NCBI GenBank assembly: GCA_009103225.1
Contig: RHPI01000772.1
Span: 289,538 to 353,537 of the forward strand
Length of the DNA: 64,000 bases
Source of the DNA: Chlorokybus atmophyticus
Lineage: Eukaryota; Streptophyta; Chlorokybophyceae; Chlorokybales; Chlorokybaceae
Reading direction: 5' to 3'
In this document: in pieces, positions 52,862-64,000 of the stretch
Position numbering within the stretch: position 1 is the stretch's first letter
Layout of the letters: every line of letters begins with the position of its first letter
The notes under the pieces: generated by a model
Seen by the model: only the letters and a program-made list of their open reading frames with translations
The model's database searches: none
Told to the model about the DNA's origin: nothing
Program-made: the position numbers and the translations under genes

Positions 52862-55800
52862 TCAACTTGTATCCGCAGTGCGGCTGGCAACATCATCGCC
52901 GCCATTGTCATCAGCCGCATCGCTATCTGACCCCTCTACCAGCTCCCCTCGCATTGCGGCCTTCCTCATGGTCCACGCGGGAAAACTCGGGTAGCGCCGG
53001 TTGAATGCAGCGGCGGACATCTGCACAATGGTGTAGGGCCCTATGCGCTTCGCCGTGGGGCGGCCGGCCACTCTGTAGATTGCGTTGATAAACTCGATAC
53101 GATCAAACACGGCGTGGCTGCACGGTAGCATCCTCCCCAGCGTCACGGGGGCCCACTGCTGCCTCTGCTCCGTTGTTGTGAGCTCCAACAGCCTCTGGAC
53201 CTTCTGCGCTAGATTGTCATCTGCATGCCAGAAAGTGTTACTCAACCCGGTGCTACACTTGCACAGATCCTTCAACAACTGGTCCCTCCGCACACCCATA
53301 CTACACATACAATCATCTGACATGCGAGTATATAGCAGCAAGCTGCTTTGACGCGTACCAACGGAGGTTTGCAGAAGGGTGGGTTGGGCTTCTAGTAGCT
53401 GATCTACCTGATGGCACCAGCAGCACAGTGAGTGAAACAAATAATAAAACAAGCACATTCTGGATCTAACCCAAGGAACCAAGGGTAGTGGTCGTACCAT
53501 ATCTGGGGCACACAATTTGGCCTCCTCGAGCATCTTGCGCAATCGTGCCACTTTGGGCTTGATGTTGCCCTCAACATCGAGCGAAAGCATGGTGGGGCTG
53601 CGCTCGACCATGCGCTGGATGTTGGCATTGGGCAGCACCTCCATCAGCTGCTGCAGCCGCGGCTGGATGGAGCCCAGGATGTCCGAAGAGAGCAGCGGCG
53701 GATGCTTCTCCACCATGCGTGTCACGTTGGCATTGGGAAGCAGCCACTCCAGCAGCTTGAACTTCTTTGCCACCTGTTACTACCACATACCAACATGAAA
53801 CCACAAAACAACGGCCATGCATGCGCGCGCACACACGCAGGAAAGGACACACTTAACACTATCAAATGCGGTGTTTTACCATGAGTCAAGCATGCAACAA
53901 GCACCAACACACGTACCGTAGTAGGGTCTTGCGTGAGCAGCGTCGGTTGTCGCTCAACCATCCTCACAATGTTTGCATTAGGGATCAGCTTCTGGAGCGC
54001 AATAATCTGCGGTAGGGAGGAGAGGTAAGCAGAGCAAAACCCCTGTGTTATACCAAGATAGTTCAACAAAAAACAAGCAACCTTTGGCACAATGGTTGCG
54101 GGAATATCTGATGCGAGCACGTCCGGATACTTTACGGACATTTGGATCACATTGGCTTCAGGAAGAGCCTCCTGCAGAGCCTTCAATCTCCTGCAAAGGA
54201 CGATTAATCAGCACAACGATGCCACATGCATACAGAATGCATACTGCTGACAATCAACATATCGTACTTTGCAAGCTGGGCCCTGTTCCGGTAAAGGCCC
54301 CTGATTCGTGTGTGGCTGATTAGTCGCGCGCGCTGAGCTGCGTTGAGAGCGCCCTGACTCCTCCAAAACTTGTCCAACCGTGCCTGAACCCCACATGTTT
54401 CCAGTTGCACGAGACCATGTGTCAAGGATTAGAGCAAGATTGACTCTTGAACAATTGATTGTTGATACAACTTTAAACAGAAATAATAGTGTTGCCTTTT
54501 TCTAGTTTCTTGCGTCAAGCCAGGATCTGCCCCAAGTCAGTTCCATCCAGCAAGAACGATGTAGCTCATGTGCTGTGCATGTAGATAACATGGACAATGA
54601 ATGCTAATTCTGGTAGCTTATTGCAAGCAATTCTAGTTTCTTGCGTGCATTGAAAGTATATTGTGGCAACAGATAATGACGACATCACACCAGTAGTAGT
54701 GACAATGATGCAGTGTGCATTGTTGCACCCACCACTTCTTCCTCAGGGATCTCGCTGTCGGGTGGGTTACGTCGCCAGCGCTTCCTGTTGTTGTTGTAAA
54801 CGGCATTCTCCTCGGCCTCCTCATCTAGAGTAAACAGCGGCGGCTGCACAACCACAGCGAGATCCGTGTCTAGGAGTGTTTCATATACAACATGATCAAT
54901 GTAGCATCATTCATACATGAGATTGCCGGCATAACGAGACATAGACAGAACAACAAACCCAGTGGTCAAACTACAGCAACATTCATATGCGTGCTGATAC
55001 AGCTTGACAACAGAATTGTAGTAAGTGCTAAAGCCCAATTATGTACACATATACGCGCACACACACACATGCACACGCACAAGTTCGCGAAGCATGCGTA
55101 CACCGCTTTGCCATACCCTTACCAACACTTGTCCTCTCAAGCGCCTTGATGTTGTTGGGTCTGTCGTCGTTGTCGTACTTGGTCCCAAGGACGCCCGCTC
55201 CGCTGCGTCCTCCAGCACAACCGCGCTCTCGTCCCTTTCCTTCATGAAACGCCATGCGGCCGGGCCCAGGTCGGCGCCGTTGTACCGAGCTTCTGTAGCA
55301 GGGACTGCACTCTGCTGCACAAGTGTGTAAGTGTACCTGCGCGCAAGTGCATACCCACACACAGGCATGCACGCGCACATAGCATGTTTACTTGTAACAA
55401 CTCGTTGAAGCCCAGATGCCAAGCAATGGAGGTAATCGATATGCACATTTGGACATACCCATAAGATTAAGCTATGACGCTGCAGAACTGTTGCAGCCAA
55501 CCATGTCCAACGACAGAGTTGCAAAAAATCGTGTGTTGGACGCGGGTTTACCTTCATGATGCTATTGCTATTTCCATGACACATACACGATTGTAGTCCA
55601 AAACATGCACAACTTACGCTGATACATGACAAGAGAAGCAGGTCAAAGTTTCGAAGCTACAGAGGTTCAAAGTGCACAATGACATGTACCATATCAACCT
55701 CTCATGCACTGAGTGTAACACCGACATGGACAGCTGCCCATAAGCGGGTGCAAAAGCATTGGGCAGTCCTTTCACACGCATACCTACACTTATGGCTGAT

Positions 55801-56447
55801 TGATAGCTTTCATTTCAATCATTCAGGTGTTGAACACACGCCAATGCTGCTCAATAATGCCATGTCTCCATAGCGCGCATAGATACGCAGTGTTGAGCAC
55901 TGAAACGCAGACAATGCAATTGTCTCTGTAACAACACGTGTGACAGCTGGCAGATTGGCTGGTGAGTTAACACAGCAAATATGATGCGGAGTTTAAGCAG
56001 ATTATCGGCAACACAAAACATGGCACGAGTACAGTTATCTACATACAACAAGATCCTTCCCAACTCCCGATTATGCAGACAGGCACGTAAGAACCAGCAA
56101 CAAAAAGAATGCCAAGCTGTTATGCGATATAACGTCATAGCAACTGTCTCTCTCTCACACACGCAGCCCTAACAACTCACGCAGCTGACGTTGCAGTTGA
56201 CCATCCATCCATCCATCCATACTCCAATCACCACCACAACGCAGGTAAAAAATAAGGATGCAACCATACAAATGTCACATGTAGGTCATTCAAGATAGAC
56301 AATTGTCATGCTATAACGGTGTTGAAGGTGGTCATGACAACAACAATGCCTCAAATTGAGGTTAGGGTTTGGCAACGCACCTGACTGCGGGATCGCCAGC
56401 GCAAGCTTGACGGCAGCAGCGATGAGCACGGCGTTCTGCGCTGCCAT
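52862..56447 (-). CDS. mTERF-family protein
   Basis: Organelle-targeted nucleic-acid-binding protein; plant mTERFs act in chloroplast or mitochondrial transcription termination, splicing or RNA stability. Repeated mTERF motifs are visible: LPEANVIQMSVKYPDVLASD, IPNANIVRMVERQPTLLTQD, LPNANVTRMVEKHPPLLSSD and LPNANIQRMVERSPTMLSLD. Exons: 56447-56382, about 55320-55124, 54865-54725, about 54400-54270, 54190-54081, 54011-53918, 53773-53500, 53408-53359 and 53320-52862 (stop TGA 52862-52864). The N-terminus MAAQNAVLIAAAVKLALAI could be a targeting sequence. The C-terminus ends in an acidic tail. In exon 2 the coding style appears to switch frame near 55190, so an indel or misread exon is likely there. 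Confidence 0.85.
56200..56220 (+). repeat. (CCAT)5 microsatellite
   Basis: Five CCAT units in the first intron of the mTERF gene. Confidence 0.9.
56362..56370 (-). promoter_or_regulatory. Telo-box (AAACCCTAA)
   Basis: AAACCCTAA in gene orientation, just inside the first mTERF intron. The telo-box is a known plant promoter/5'-region element of translation-related and housekeeping genes. Function here is inference; a 9-mer can occur by chance. Confidence 0.35.
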
Positions 56448-57325
56448 GGCAGCGGCGGGGGACCAGGGCACTCGCAGGATGAGTGTGCTGATGACAACGA
56501 CAGTGACGAGAATGACAACGACAATGACAATTGCGACAACGCCGCCAAGACGCTGGGGCCGCCTGCCATCATCGCCCTCTGCTCAAGCTGTCCCCCACGC
56601 CACGCCCACCCCTCTGATCACGCCCGTCACAGCTCCGCCAACAATCAAACCCTCCCTCGCGTCAGCACTCAGATCTCGCCTTCTTTCTCCCTCCACGCTC
56701 GAGGCTGTCACTTACCGCCAATCTCTCCCCCTCCTCCTCCTCCTCGGCCTCTAGTGCCGCCGCCTCCACCGCCGCCGCCGCCAAAGTCGCCGTTGTGGCA
56801 CTAACAACTCGAAGCGAAAGTCGTGAGTTCTAGAACTCACTACGCGATGGAAGCGAACTTGTGGTCGCCACTGTTTTGGCTTTCACCGTGGCCAATGGTT
56901 GATTATGGCTGCTATTCGTAACTTACAGCGGCGGAAGCCTTTGTCTTCAGCGGACAGTATTGTCGCTTCTTGCGCCGATCACTGCATGCCAAAGTGTTCA
57001 TGGCTTAGGTTGGCCGCCACAGATGCACGATGTCTGACACAAACCATGAGCAACAAGTTTGGGCCACAACTTTGCAACTTGCATGCATGCCTACACCACA
57101 AAATTTGGCCGATGAGTCATCATGCTGATCAGTGTTGACTTACATTGCTGTTAGCTGTTGGAGTTAGTCACATGTCAACAATATGAACTTATGCATCAAA
57201 GGTTGTCAGAACCATGAAAAACACAAAGTATGTTATGTGGTTGTATTTAGCTAGATCATACAATAGTGGTTGCCCACGAGGTTTATATTGGTATGTATGT
57301 GCTGCCCTTGTATTTGTGAGTGCAT

Positions 57326-57540
57326 GGTGTGAGCTACTCGTAGACGGCTTAATCATCACAGTAGAGAGTGGCATGCCCCACCCTCTATGGCTGCCAGCCT
57401 CAGTGGGTATAGCGACGTTGCTATGGGGCTATTGCAAGGTGCGAGCCACTTAAAGACGGTTTGATCGCCACAGTATCGAGAAGCCTGCTCGCCCTCTGTG
57501 GTTGGCTGTAAGGACGGCGCTACGAGGCTATTATGCTTGC
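57326..57540 (+). repeat. Imperfect tandem duplication, period about 112 bp
   Basis: Unit 1 (57326-57437) and unit 2 (57438-57540) share ordered blocks: GGTGYGAGC, AGACGG, CACAGTA, CCCTCTRTGGYTG, GGCTATT. They are diverged, so old. Confidence 0.75.
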
Positions 57541-57983
57541 AATTGTTCTCATTTATCAAAAAGTTTGTATCGGCTATACATCACTTATATCGAACCGAAT
57601 CATTAATGAAGACTGTGTGATACTGCTTATATTATGCCAACAAGGTGTTTTTTTAACTCCGTATGGATATCAATACAGACATATATACTACATGAAAAGT
57701 TTTTATCCGCACGTGTACAAATGTTGTAACACTCGGACTATAGTGCGGAAAGCTTATTATATCACTTTCTTATTTGCAGAACTTGCCACAATTACTTTCT
57801 AGCTATGTCAAGCAACATTGCATTAAATGATGACATATCACATACCACCAGGACCAACAACGAAAAGCACGAGTTCCAATCCAACACATAGGGAGTGCCT
57901 GCTCGTTTGCCGCATTTGTACATGGCATTAAGTTACATTGAGAAACCGCATCAGCTATGTTGTATTGCTGCTGCATGTGGCTG

Positions 57984-58478
57984 TAACAAGTGGGCTCCGA
58001 CCATCAGGCTATAGTAGCAAAAGATGCTACCATGAGTGAGGTCTGTCACAATTTATGCCAATTTGTGACATTCCTCCCCAATTTAAACCCACCTCATCAT
58101 CCAATGAAGCACTCACTAGCCCATGTCGCCATGGTCACGGCCGTACCACGACCGGTCCGCCCGCGGCCTTTTGGATCTGGTCTACGAACGGTCATAACCA
58201 ACCGAACTGCAGCGGCCATCCTCACCGCGCGACCTGCCATCATTGCGCGACCGCTTACGCGGCCATATGTCAAACTGGCTCGGCGCGCAGGTCGCAAACC
58301 TGCACCCACACTAGGGCCGCCTTAATTGTTTTTTTTCGCTTTTGGATCTGCCTCAGTCCCCTACGAGAATTGAACCTGACACGTCAAGCTCAGTTACCAT
58401 TTTAACAAGTGGGCTCCGACTACAGGCTATGGTAGCAAAAGACGCTACCATGAGTGAGGTCTGTGACACTTTATTCCA
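57984..58478 (+). repeat. Direct repeats of about 75 bp flanking a 345-bp spacer
   Basis: 57984-58058 and 58403-58478 both start TAACAAGTGGGCTCCGA and share GCTACCATGAGTGAGGTCTG. The spacer has a Cys/His-rich open stretch but no clear zinc knuckle. It could be a retroelement relic. Confidence 0.7.
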
Positions 58479-59046
58479 AATCATGACGGTGGCACTACAC
58501 TTGCTAATGCATCTACATGGCTTCTACGTGCATACAAAATGTTTGGCAGACGTGGCTGACTAGTCGTGAAATGAGTCCCATGGTGAGCACATGCAGTGTT
58601 CAATAAAAAAGGACTCATTTGCGTTTGCAAGATTGACAGAGGCCTTCACACGTCCAGGACCGCACAGCAGGAGCGTGAGCATTTACGATTGCAGTCCTTA
58701 AATCTCACAACACTTTACACTAGCCTTGCACATGAGGTGTTGCGACACATGCAAGGCTATGTGGATAAGTATTTGCATATGTGTGTTGAGGCGCGACTTG
58801 CATATTGGTGTGCCGGCAGGGGTTGTCACACACACTTATGTTTCGGGGTACCGCCATCAGGTTCAAAGGAACTACCGGGGACTTGTTGCTGCTGAGTTGC
58901 ATGCTGTGTTCAACAAGCAAGTTGCAATGCCTGATTAACAACTTGGTTGTGCAAACGACTCAAAATCTAATGCATTGACAAGTAATTGGAATGTTTATCG
59001 GCAACAATACATGGTGTTAATGAGTAGTATTGCTGACTATGACTGC

Positions 59047-59050
<4 letters not shown>

Positions 59051-59134
<84 letters not shown>

Positions 59135-59135
59135 N

Positions 59136-59166
<31 letters not shown>
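59051..59166 (+). repeat. (AG)n microsatellite
   Basis: About 58 AG units with one N at 59135. Confidence 0.98.
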
Positions 59167-59170
<4 letters not shown>

Positions 59171-61054
59171 ATAGCTGTGTAGCAACATCCATTGGCTTCG
59201 AGGTTTGCCCGTTGTGTAGTGCGCTGCATCAATGTGCTTGTTGTGGCGCTCCATTAGTGTGCCGCATCCATTAAATTCAACCCAGCAGTGCCAAGGGGTG
59301 GTAACCACCCACAACGCATGCTGATTGTGTCCCTATCAGCTCAGAGAATGAGCATTCAAGTTTTGGATTTGCTCATCTTAAAAGGCCGCAGGTGGGCTTC
59401 ACTATCCTTGTATACAAGCTTAATACAGCTCCATCAAGTTTGTCCACAAGCGCCATGCACCTCATCCAAACAGCAAAACTTAAGCTAGCGCTCAGCTAGG
59501 GGTAGTAGTGTCACGAATTGTGCATATCACAAGCATATGCAGCTTCTGGATGCTATGGTATCTGATTGTTAAGGGACATGCGGACTAATGGGTATGCTAT
59601 GTCCGCATGACCAATCGGACTCAAGTCCAAGATGTTCAGAATGACAGGTGAAGTGTATAGTGGAGACTACGTAGCATTGCATCTTCTCGCCACCTGCACG
59701 TACACGCTGTGGTATACCGCAAGCCATATATGGAGGTGGCGAGAAGTTGTACTGCTCTTGCTTACGTAAGCGAGGTAAGTAGGTAAGTGATTGGTTGCGG
59801 CTGTGCGGGGAGTAGGTGACATGGCACTGCCCGCACATACACGATGTTGACGCGTGACTTGTATAGTATGGCTGGCTCGCCTCACATCAACAACTGAGTA
59901 ACATGACGCTAACTGCTGACTCAACCGGCTACGGAGTGTGGTATGTTGCGTTTGGTGCGGGGTCACGCAGAGCCTTTAAAGGTCGTGAATTTAGCCTGCT
60001 GGAGAATTTTGGTATGTACCACAGCAAACTACGACGAATTACAATCAGCGAGCTATGCCTGCTGCACTGCCATTGCACGACACATCATGCACACAGCTAG
60101 TTTCATGCATATAGTTTTAGCCCCTGCATGTAGCTTTATTGTTTGCCAACTGCTCGTGTTGCTGCCTTGTGTGTGCTTTGCTGTGTGTGACTGAGTGTTC
60201 TACTGCATTTGTGATTAATTCCTACACACTATGAATGGTGGGTAGATTAAACGTTTTCAACTGTATTTAATTTCTTATGGCGATTTGCATTATCATGTCA
60301 CGCTTATTGTGTTTTGTAATTTATAGTGTTGCTATGTACCATGCAGCGATGAATGCTGTTTGTAAAGGTAGTTCATATTTGGTGGTTGCAAAACACAAGT
60401 CACGAGTTGTACCGAGATATGAGATATAGCTAAAGCAACATGTGTTTACATACGGCGATTGTATACCAATCCGTAAGCATATTGGTCGCCCTCAGCTTGA
60501 AACCTTCCCTTCGTCACATCGCAAGAAGGCATAATTCTTGATTCGCTGCACGCAACTTCTATGCTCGATTGTTTTTAGCGGATTTTGTGACAGATGATTG
60601 AGTTGATATATTTACTCTCATCAGAGCTATGTCATTTTCTTATGCAAGCAACCTTTGCTAGCTATCACCGCCATTAACTCCTGACGGCGTTAAGCCTGCT
60701 TATAGCCCTATAACGCCACAGAGGTCGTCATGATGTTTGCTTCCATGCTTGGCCTTTGCAAAATGTGAATACTTATAGTATGGCCTTGTACAATGTGATC
60801 GCATATCACTCTATTGGTTCAATGATTTACAATGCTTATGGATGCCAATAAACTGAGCATCAATCAGGCCAACTCTTACAAAGCGTTTGCTTGGCCTTTG
60901 CATGCTCTCAAAATATAATGTATTGCGACTACATTGCACGCTGCAATCCTAATGAGCATATGTACTTGCTGAACCAAATGCATAATCATCGCAATCATAA
61001 TTATATCCACAGCAACAATCTTTGTTATCCTTACCCTGTTGGCAACACACGGGT

Positions 61055-62908
61055 TTACATTGATACACGAGTCATCTTAAGGTGGCCGCAGTATCGGTAG
61101 GCTGCAGATCGATACACATCAGCATGCGCCCGAATTGATGCTGCCAACACATCATTAAGACTTAGACTTGCATCCGTATGCCCGTGAGAGTGCGCTATTA
61201 TATGATTATCATTATATAATTATGCACACACATTGGCATCAACACGAGCAAACTACAATTTCCAGTGCATGGGTACTTACCATCGCTTGGTTGTGAGTAG
61301 CCACCACCCATGGTGATCACAAGGGGTATATCTCTCGCTATGCATTCGCTATAAACCATATTATTGCGACGCAACAAACCCGATCTGAACATGCCAAGAT
61401 GTTAATAGCATGATGGCGGGCAATACGCGCATGTCATATACGGAAGCGTGCTGTACGCGCAAGTATGCCAGAAAGCTTACCGTGTCATTGACAAACGACC
61501 AAAGCTGTCTTCTGTTAAACAATCGACACCTGCCTGTCACAACCCAACAAGCATAAGCTGCACTCAAGAGCCGTATCATATGCTCATCTCTGTCCCAAAA
61601 TGCAGCCGCACCTGATAGAACACTAGAGAGGGTTTGTGCATATCAAAAAGCTTTGAAAGCCAACCCGCCAGCAGCGTCAAGTACTCTTGATCTCCCGTCC
61701 CATCCGCCAGTTCCACGTCATAATCGGACTTCATTTTTGACCTCCACGGGTAGTTGTTCGCACCGTGCATGGAGAATGTAATCACACGGCTGTCACCCTC
61801 AAACATAGCAGCTGTCCCGTTGCCCTGAAATTACTGAGTGAGATTTTAGTCAAGCAAATGAGACGGGGAGCTCACACAAATAAGCAGTTACTTGCTTGAT
61901 GGACATCAAGGTCAATAACGAGTATAGGCTTGTTGATGTTGCAGATATCGGCATAACGCGTCAAGGCAGCTCCAGCTGCAACGCCAATATCATTCCAAAC
62001 GCCTGAGACAACTTACCATAGTAAGAACACTGTCACCAAGTGCACAGAACAAGCATGCACACGCACTCTGGCGTGCACACGCGCCTGCAAAACAAGCATA
62101 CACACGCAAGCACACACAAAGGGCTTGAAGTGGTTCAACTTACAAAAGCCCTCGCCATGGTCTGGAAATGCATGATGTGTGCCACCGGCCACATTTGCGG
62201 CGGCCTTGTGCCGCTCGCGCTCACCCAACACAACATGCATGGCAGCCACTGTACCCCTAACAGTGATGCATGAGTCGCGGACGGACACGCATATGCGCAT
62301 TTGAGTAAGAAACAGTGCACATGCATGAGGCACGCACCCAGCACTAGCAAGTGATCGCTTTACGATCTCAGACCCATACGGAAAGCCTATTGTGCGCGCT
62401 TCCCTCTCGCTCAACTTGCCATTGACCACCTTGTCCACGTACCTAAGCACACATGCGATTGTTGCATGAGCTCATACATAAGTGCGTGTATGCAGCTGCG
62501 CTAGTTACGTGTACACATCTGCATCTGAGTGTTTGCACCCTGCGCAATAGATTGAAACTGTGCGCATGGATACAACATGCAACACATATGTCATGTTGTG
62601 CGTACGTTTCCGTATGGACCCTTGTCAAGTCGTCCAACGAGGCCGCAGGAGCTTCTATGAACTCCATTAAAGGGGTGAGCGTCGGGTCGGAAGCAAGCAG
62701 CGCACGCGTAGCCGCATATCTAACAATTGACAGACGCGCAAAATGAATGAGAGAGAGTGCTGTGTGCACATACATCACAACACCCACTTGTCCATTGGGA
62801 AGCGGTGGTTGTCGGGTAGCGTAACTCGGTGATGGTCACTATAGTAAGCTTTCATTCGCTGCAGACCTAGCGTGCGCGGCGTGCTACTGCTTGCTTGTGC
62901 AGTGACAT
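61055..62908 (-). CDS. Zinc-dependent histone deacetylase family protein
   Basis: Catalytic domain of the arginase/deacetylase fold; removes acetyl groups from lysine or a related acetylated substrate. Exons: 62908-about 62788 ([19 protein letters not shown]), about 62720-62607, 62441-62345, 62268-62143, about 62002-61896, 61824-61609, about 61531-61481, 61389-61273 and about 61152-61055 (TAA 61055-61057). Motifs: [15 protein letters not shown] (catalytic His pair), [15 protein letters not shown] (zinc Asp/His), [14 protein letters not shown] (third zinc Asp), TMGGGYS (catalytic Tyr) and [12 protein letters not shown] at the end. All key residues are present. The LPDNHRFPM start resembles the bacterial-like branch more than classical class I. 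Upstream exons, perhaps including GC-rich sequence to about 63822, should supply the N-terminus. The 61895-61825 intron uses a GC donor. Confidence 0.92.
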
Positions 62909-64000
62909 CTGCAAACAGCAAGAAAACCGCACAGAGATTGAGTTGTGACACTACAGTCAATCTGGGCACAGGCAAGGTACCTTGCATGTTTACAGGGCAG
63001 TTGATACCAACGCAAGCAGGCAATGCTGTGGGCTTCAGCACATTAACAAACGCTAAGCTGACGAACCTGTTGTTTCTGTTCTTGTGTTTGTTGCTGGGGA
63101 GGTCAATGTTGCAAGTCTGGTGCGCGCAAACAGCTTTCCACAAGCCGCTTTGTCATGAGGACAACGATCCCAATTAGCGCATGCACAACCACTACTGCAG
63201 CTGTATTGCTGTTGCAAACAACGCCTTACACACAATGCATCACGCCTGTCAGCATAAGCACGAGCATTGCTTGCAAGCATGAGCACGAGCTTGATCCTGA
63301 GAATGTGACAGCAGCAGGCATGCACAACAAGGTTGGGAGAGTACTCTTCAGGCTTGCAGAAGCTGATATTAACGACAATTTGACAGGCAGCAGCGTCCAA
63401 GCTTGACCACGAACTGCTATGCCAGCTATAAACAGTCAGAGACTGCCTGGCCAACCTGAGCCAAGCTGTCGCTGCGCTGCGCTCCAGGATAGGGCCGGCG
63501 GCGGCGGCAGGGGATGGGGCGCACTACTCCACATGGCCAGAGCCCCATCCGCCGTCGCTGTCATCCTCCTCGCCGCCGCTGTCGCCAATCTCATCAGCCC
63601 GGACTGCGTCGATGACAGCTTAGCTTGCCGCTTGCTAGACCAGGCGGCGGCGTCGCTGTCCTCGTCGTTGCTCTCGTGGTTGTCATGGACAACCAAGGCT
63701 GGGAGGACCTCACGGGCGACGGAGGTGTTGTGAAGCGGGTGGTGCGGGCGGCGCCGGCCGGCGCTGCGGCGCCCTCCCAGCAGACGCCTGTCGTGGATTG
63801 TAAGCTGCGCATGTGCATGCATGCGTTTTGTGTCAGTGTATTGCAGTCGAAGGGTTTACATTACTGACAATGCAACCTATCTCAGTGGTTTAACTGCCCA
63901 GTCAAACATGCTCGCACTCTGTGATGACGATACATCTCCGGCCAGACAGTTGTGTGAGTGGTACCGCTGCCCCTGGCAGTGGTTGTTTACTTGGTTTGTC
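62909..64000. other. 5' region of the deacetylase gene and right edge
   Basis: A first exon is expected here on the minus strand. A GC-rich open stretch at 63822-63436, Ala/Ser/Arg-rich and transit-peptide-like, is the best candidate, but no clean junction to 62908 was found. Nothing recognisable from 63870 to the end. Confidence 0.4.

Larger units (their letters stand above)
56448..61054. other. Gene-poor stretch with assorted repeats
   Basis: 56.45-56.8 kb is the GC-rich 5' flank of the mTERF gene. Beyond it no gene could be supported. It contains an imperfect tandem repeat (57326-57540), a dispersed direct repeat (57984 and 58403) around a possible gag-like remnant (58090-58320), and a GA microsatellite (59051-59166). 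AT-rich sequence near 60.2-61.0 kb shows nothing. Confidence 0.5.

Noticed and set aside
53085-53798. Plus-strand frames opposite the mTERF exons
   Set aside because: Shadows of mTERF repeats that are clear on the minus strand.
59017-59314. Arg-Glu and Leu-Ser repeat frames
   Set aside because: Translations of the AG microsatellite.

Overview
The window looks like nuclear DNA of a green-lineage eukaryote, probably a green or streptophyte alga. The genes are broken into many short exons with GT..AG introns. One gene encodes KCBP, a kinesin with MyTH4-FERM and C-terminal calmodulin-binding regions that is typical of green plants and algae. The transposons are of plant type: a chromodomain Ty3/gypsy element with an initiator-Met primer site, a Ty1/copia element, and a LINE with APE endonuclease. 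There are many CA and GA microsatellites and long C/G homopolymers. I cannot name the species.

Layout. 1-2945: a minus-strand, multi-exon gene I do not recognise. 2946-15696: mostly decayed mobile DNA, namely a tandemly duplicated gag-like remnant (4.5-5.8 kb), a TA-flanked pogo-type MITE (6829-7258), a gag remnant with two zinc knuckles (about 7.5-8.1 kb), a complete but short gag-protease copia element (11313-13826) and a retropepsin fragment (about 14.2 kb). 15697-29378: a Ty3/gypsy chromovirus with both LTRs and a 5-bp target duplication, interrupted at 17871-25688 by a LINE with its own 21-bp target duplication. About 29.4-34.2 kb: an older, heavily damaged Ty3-like pol. The chromovirus appears to have landed near that element's promoter, giving a three-level nest.

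The right half is genic. KCBP (37109-45188, minus, about 30 exons) is divergent from a plus-strand gene of unknown function (about 46938-52025). That gene converges on an mTERF-family gene (52862-56447, minus). After about 4.6 kb of gene-poor sequence comes a zinc-dependent histone-deacetylase-family gene (61055 to at least 62908, minus). These are independent housekeeping-type genes, not an operon or cluster. KCBP would act on microtubules under calcium/calmodulin control, mTERF on organelle nucleic acid, and the deacetylase on acetyl-lysine or a related substrate.

The most unusual observation is in the LINE. The long C-terminal half of ORF1 (about 19.9-21.1 kb) seems to contain two Nudix-fold-like domains with degenerate Nudix boxes. 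ORF1 overlaps ORF2 at a TGATG stop-start. Two assembly gaps (19102-19513 and 30572-31128) and several damaged reading frames limit what can be said. Exon boundaries were read by eye from splice sites and phase.
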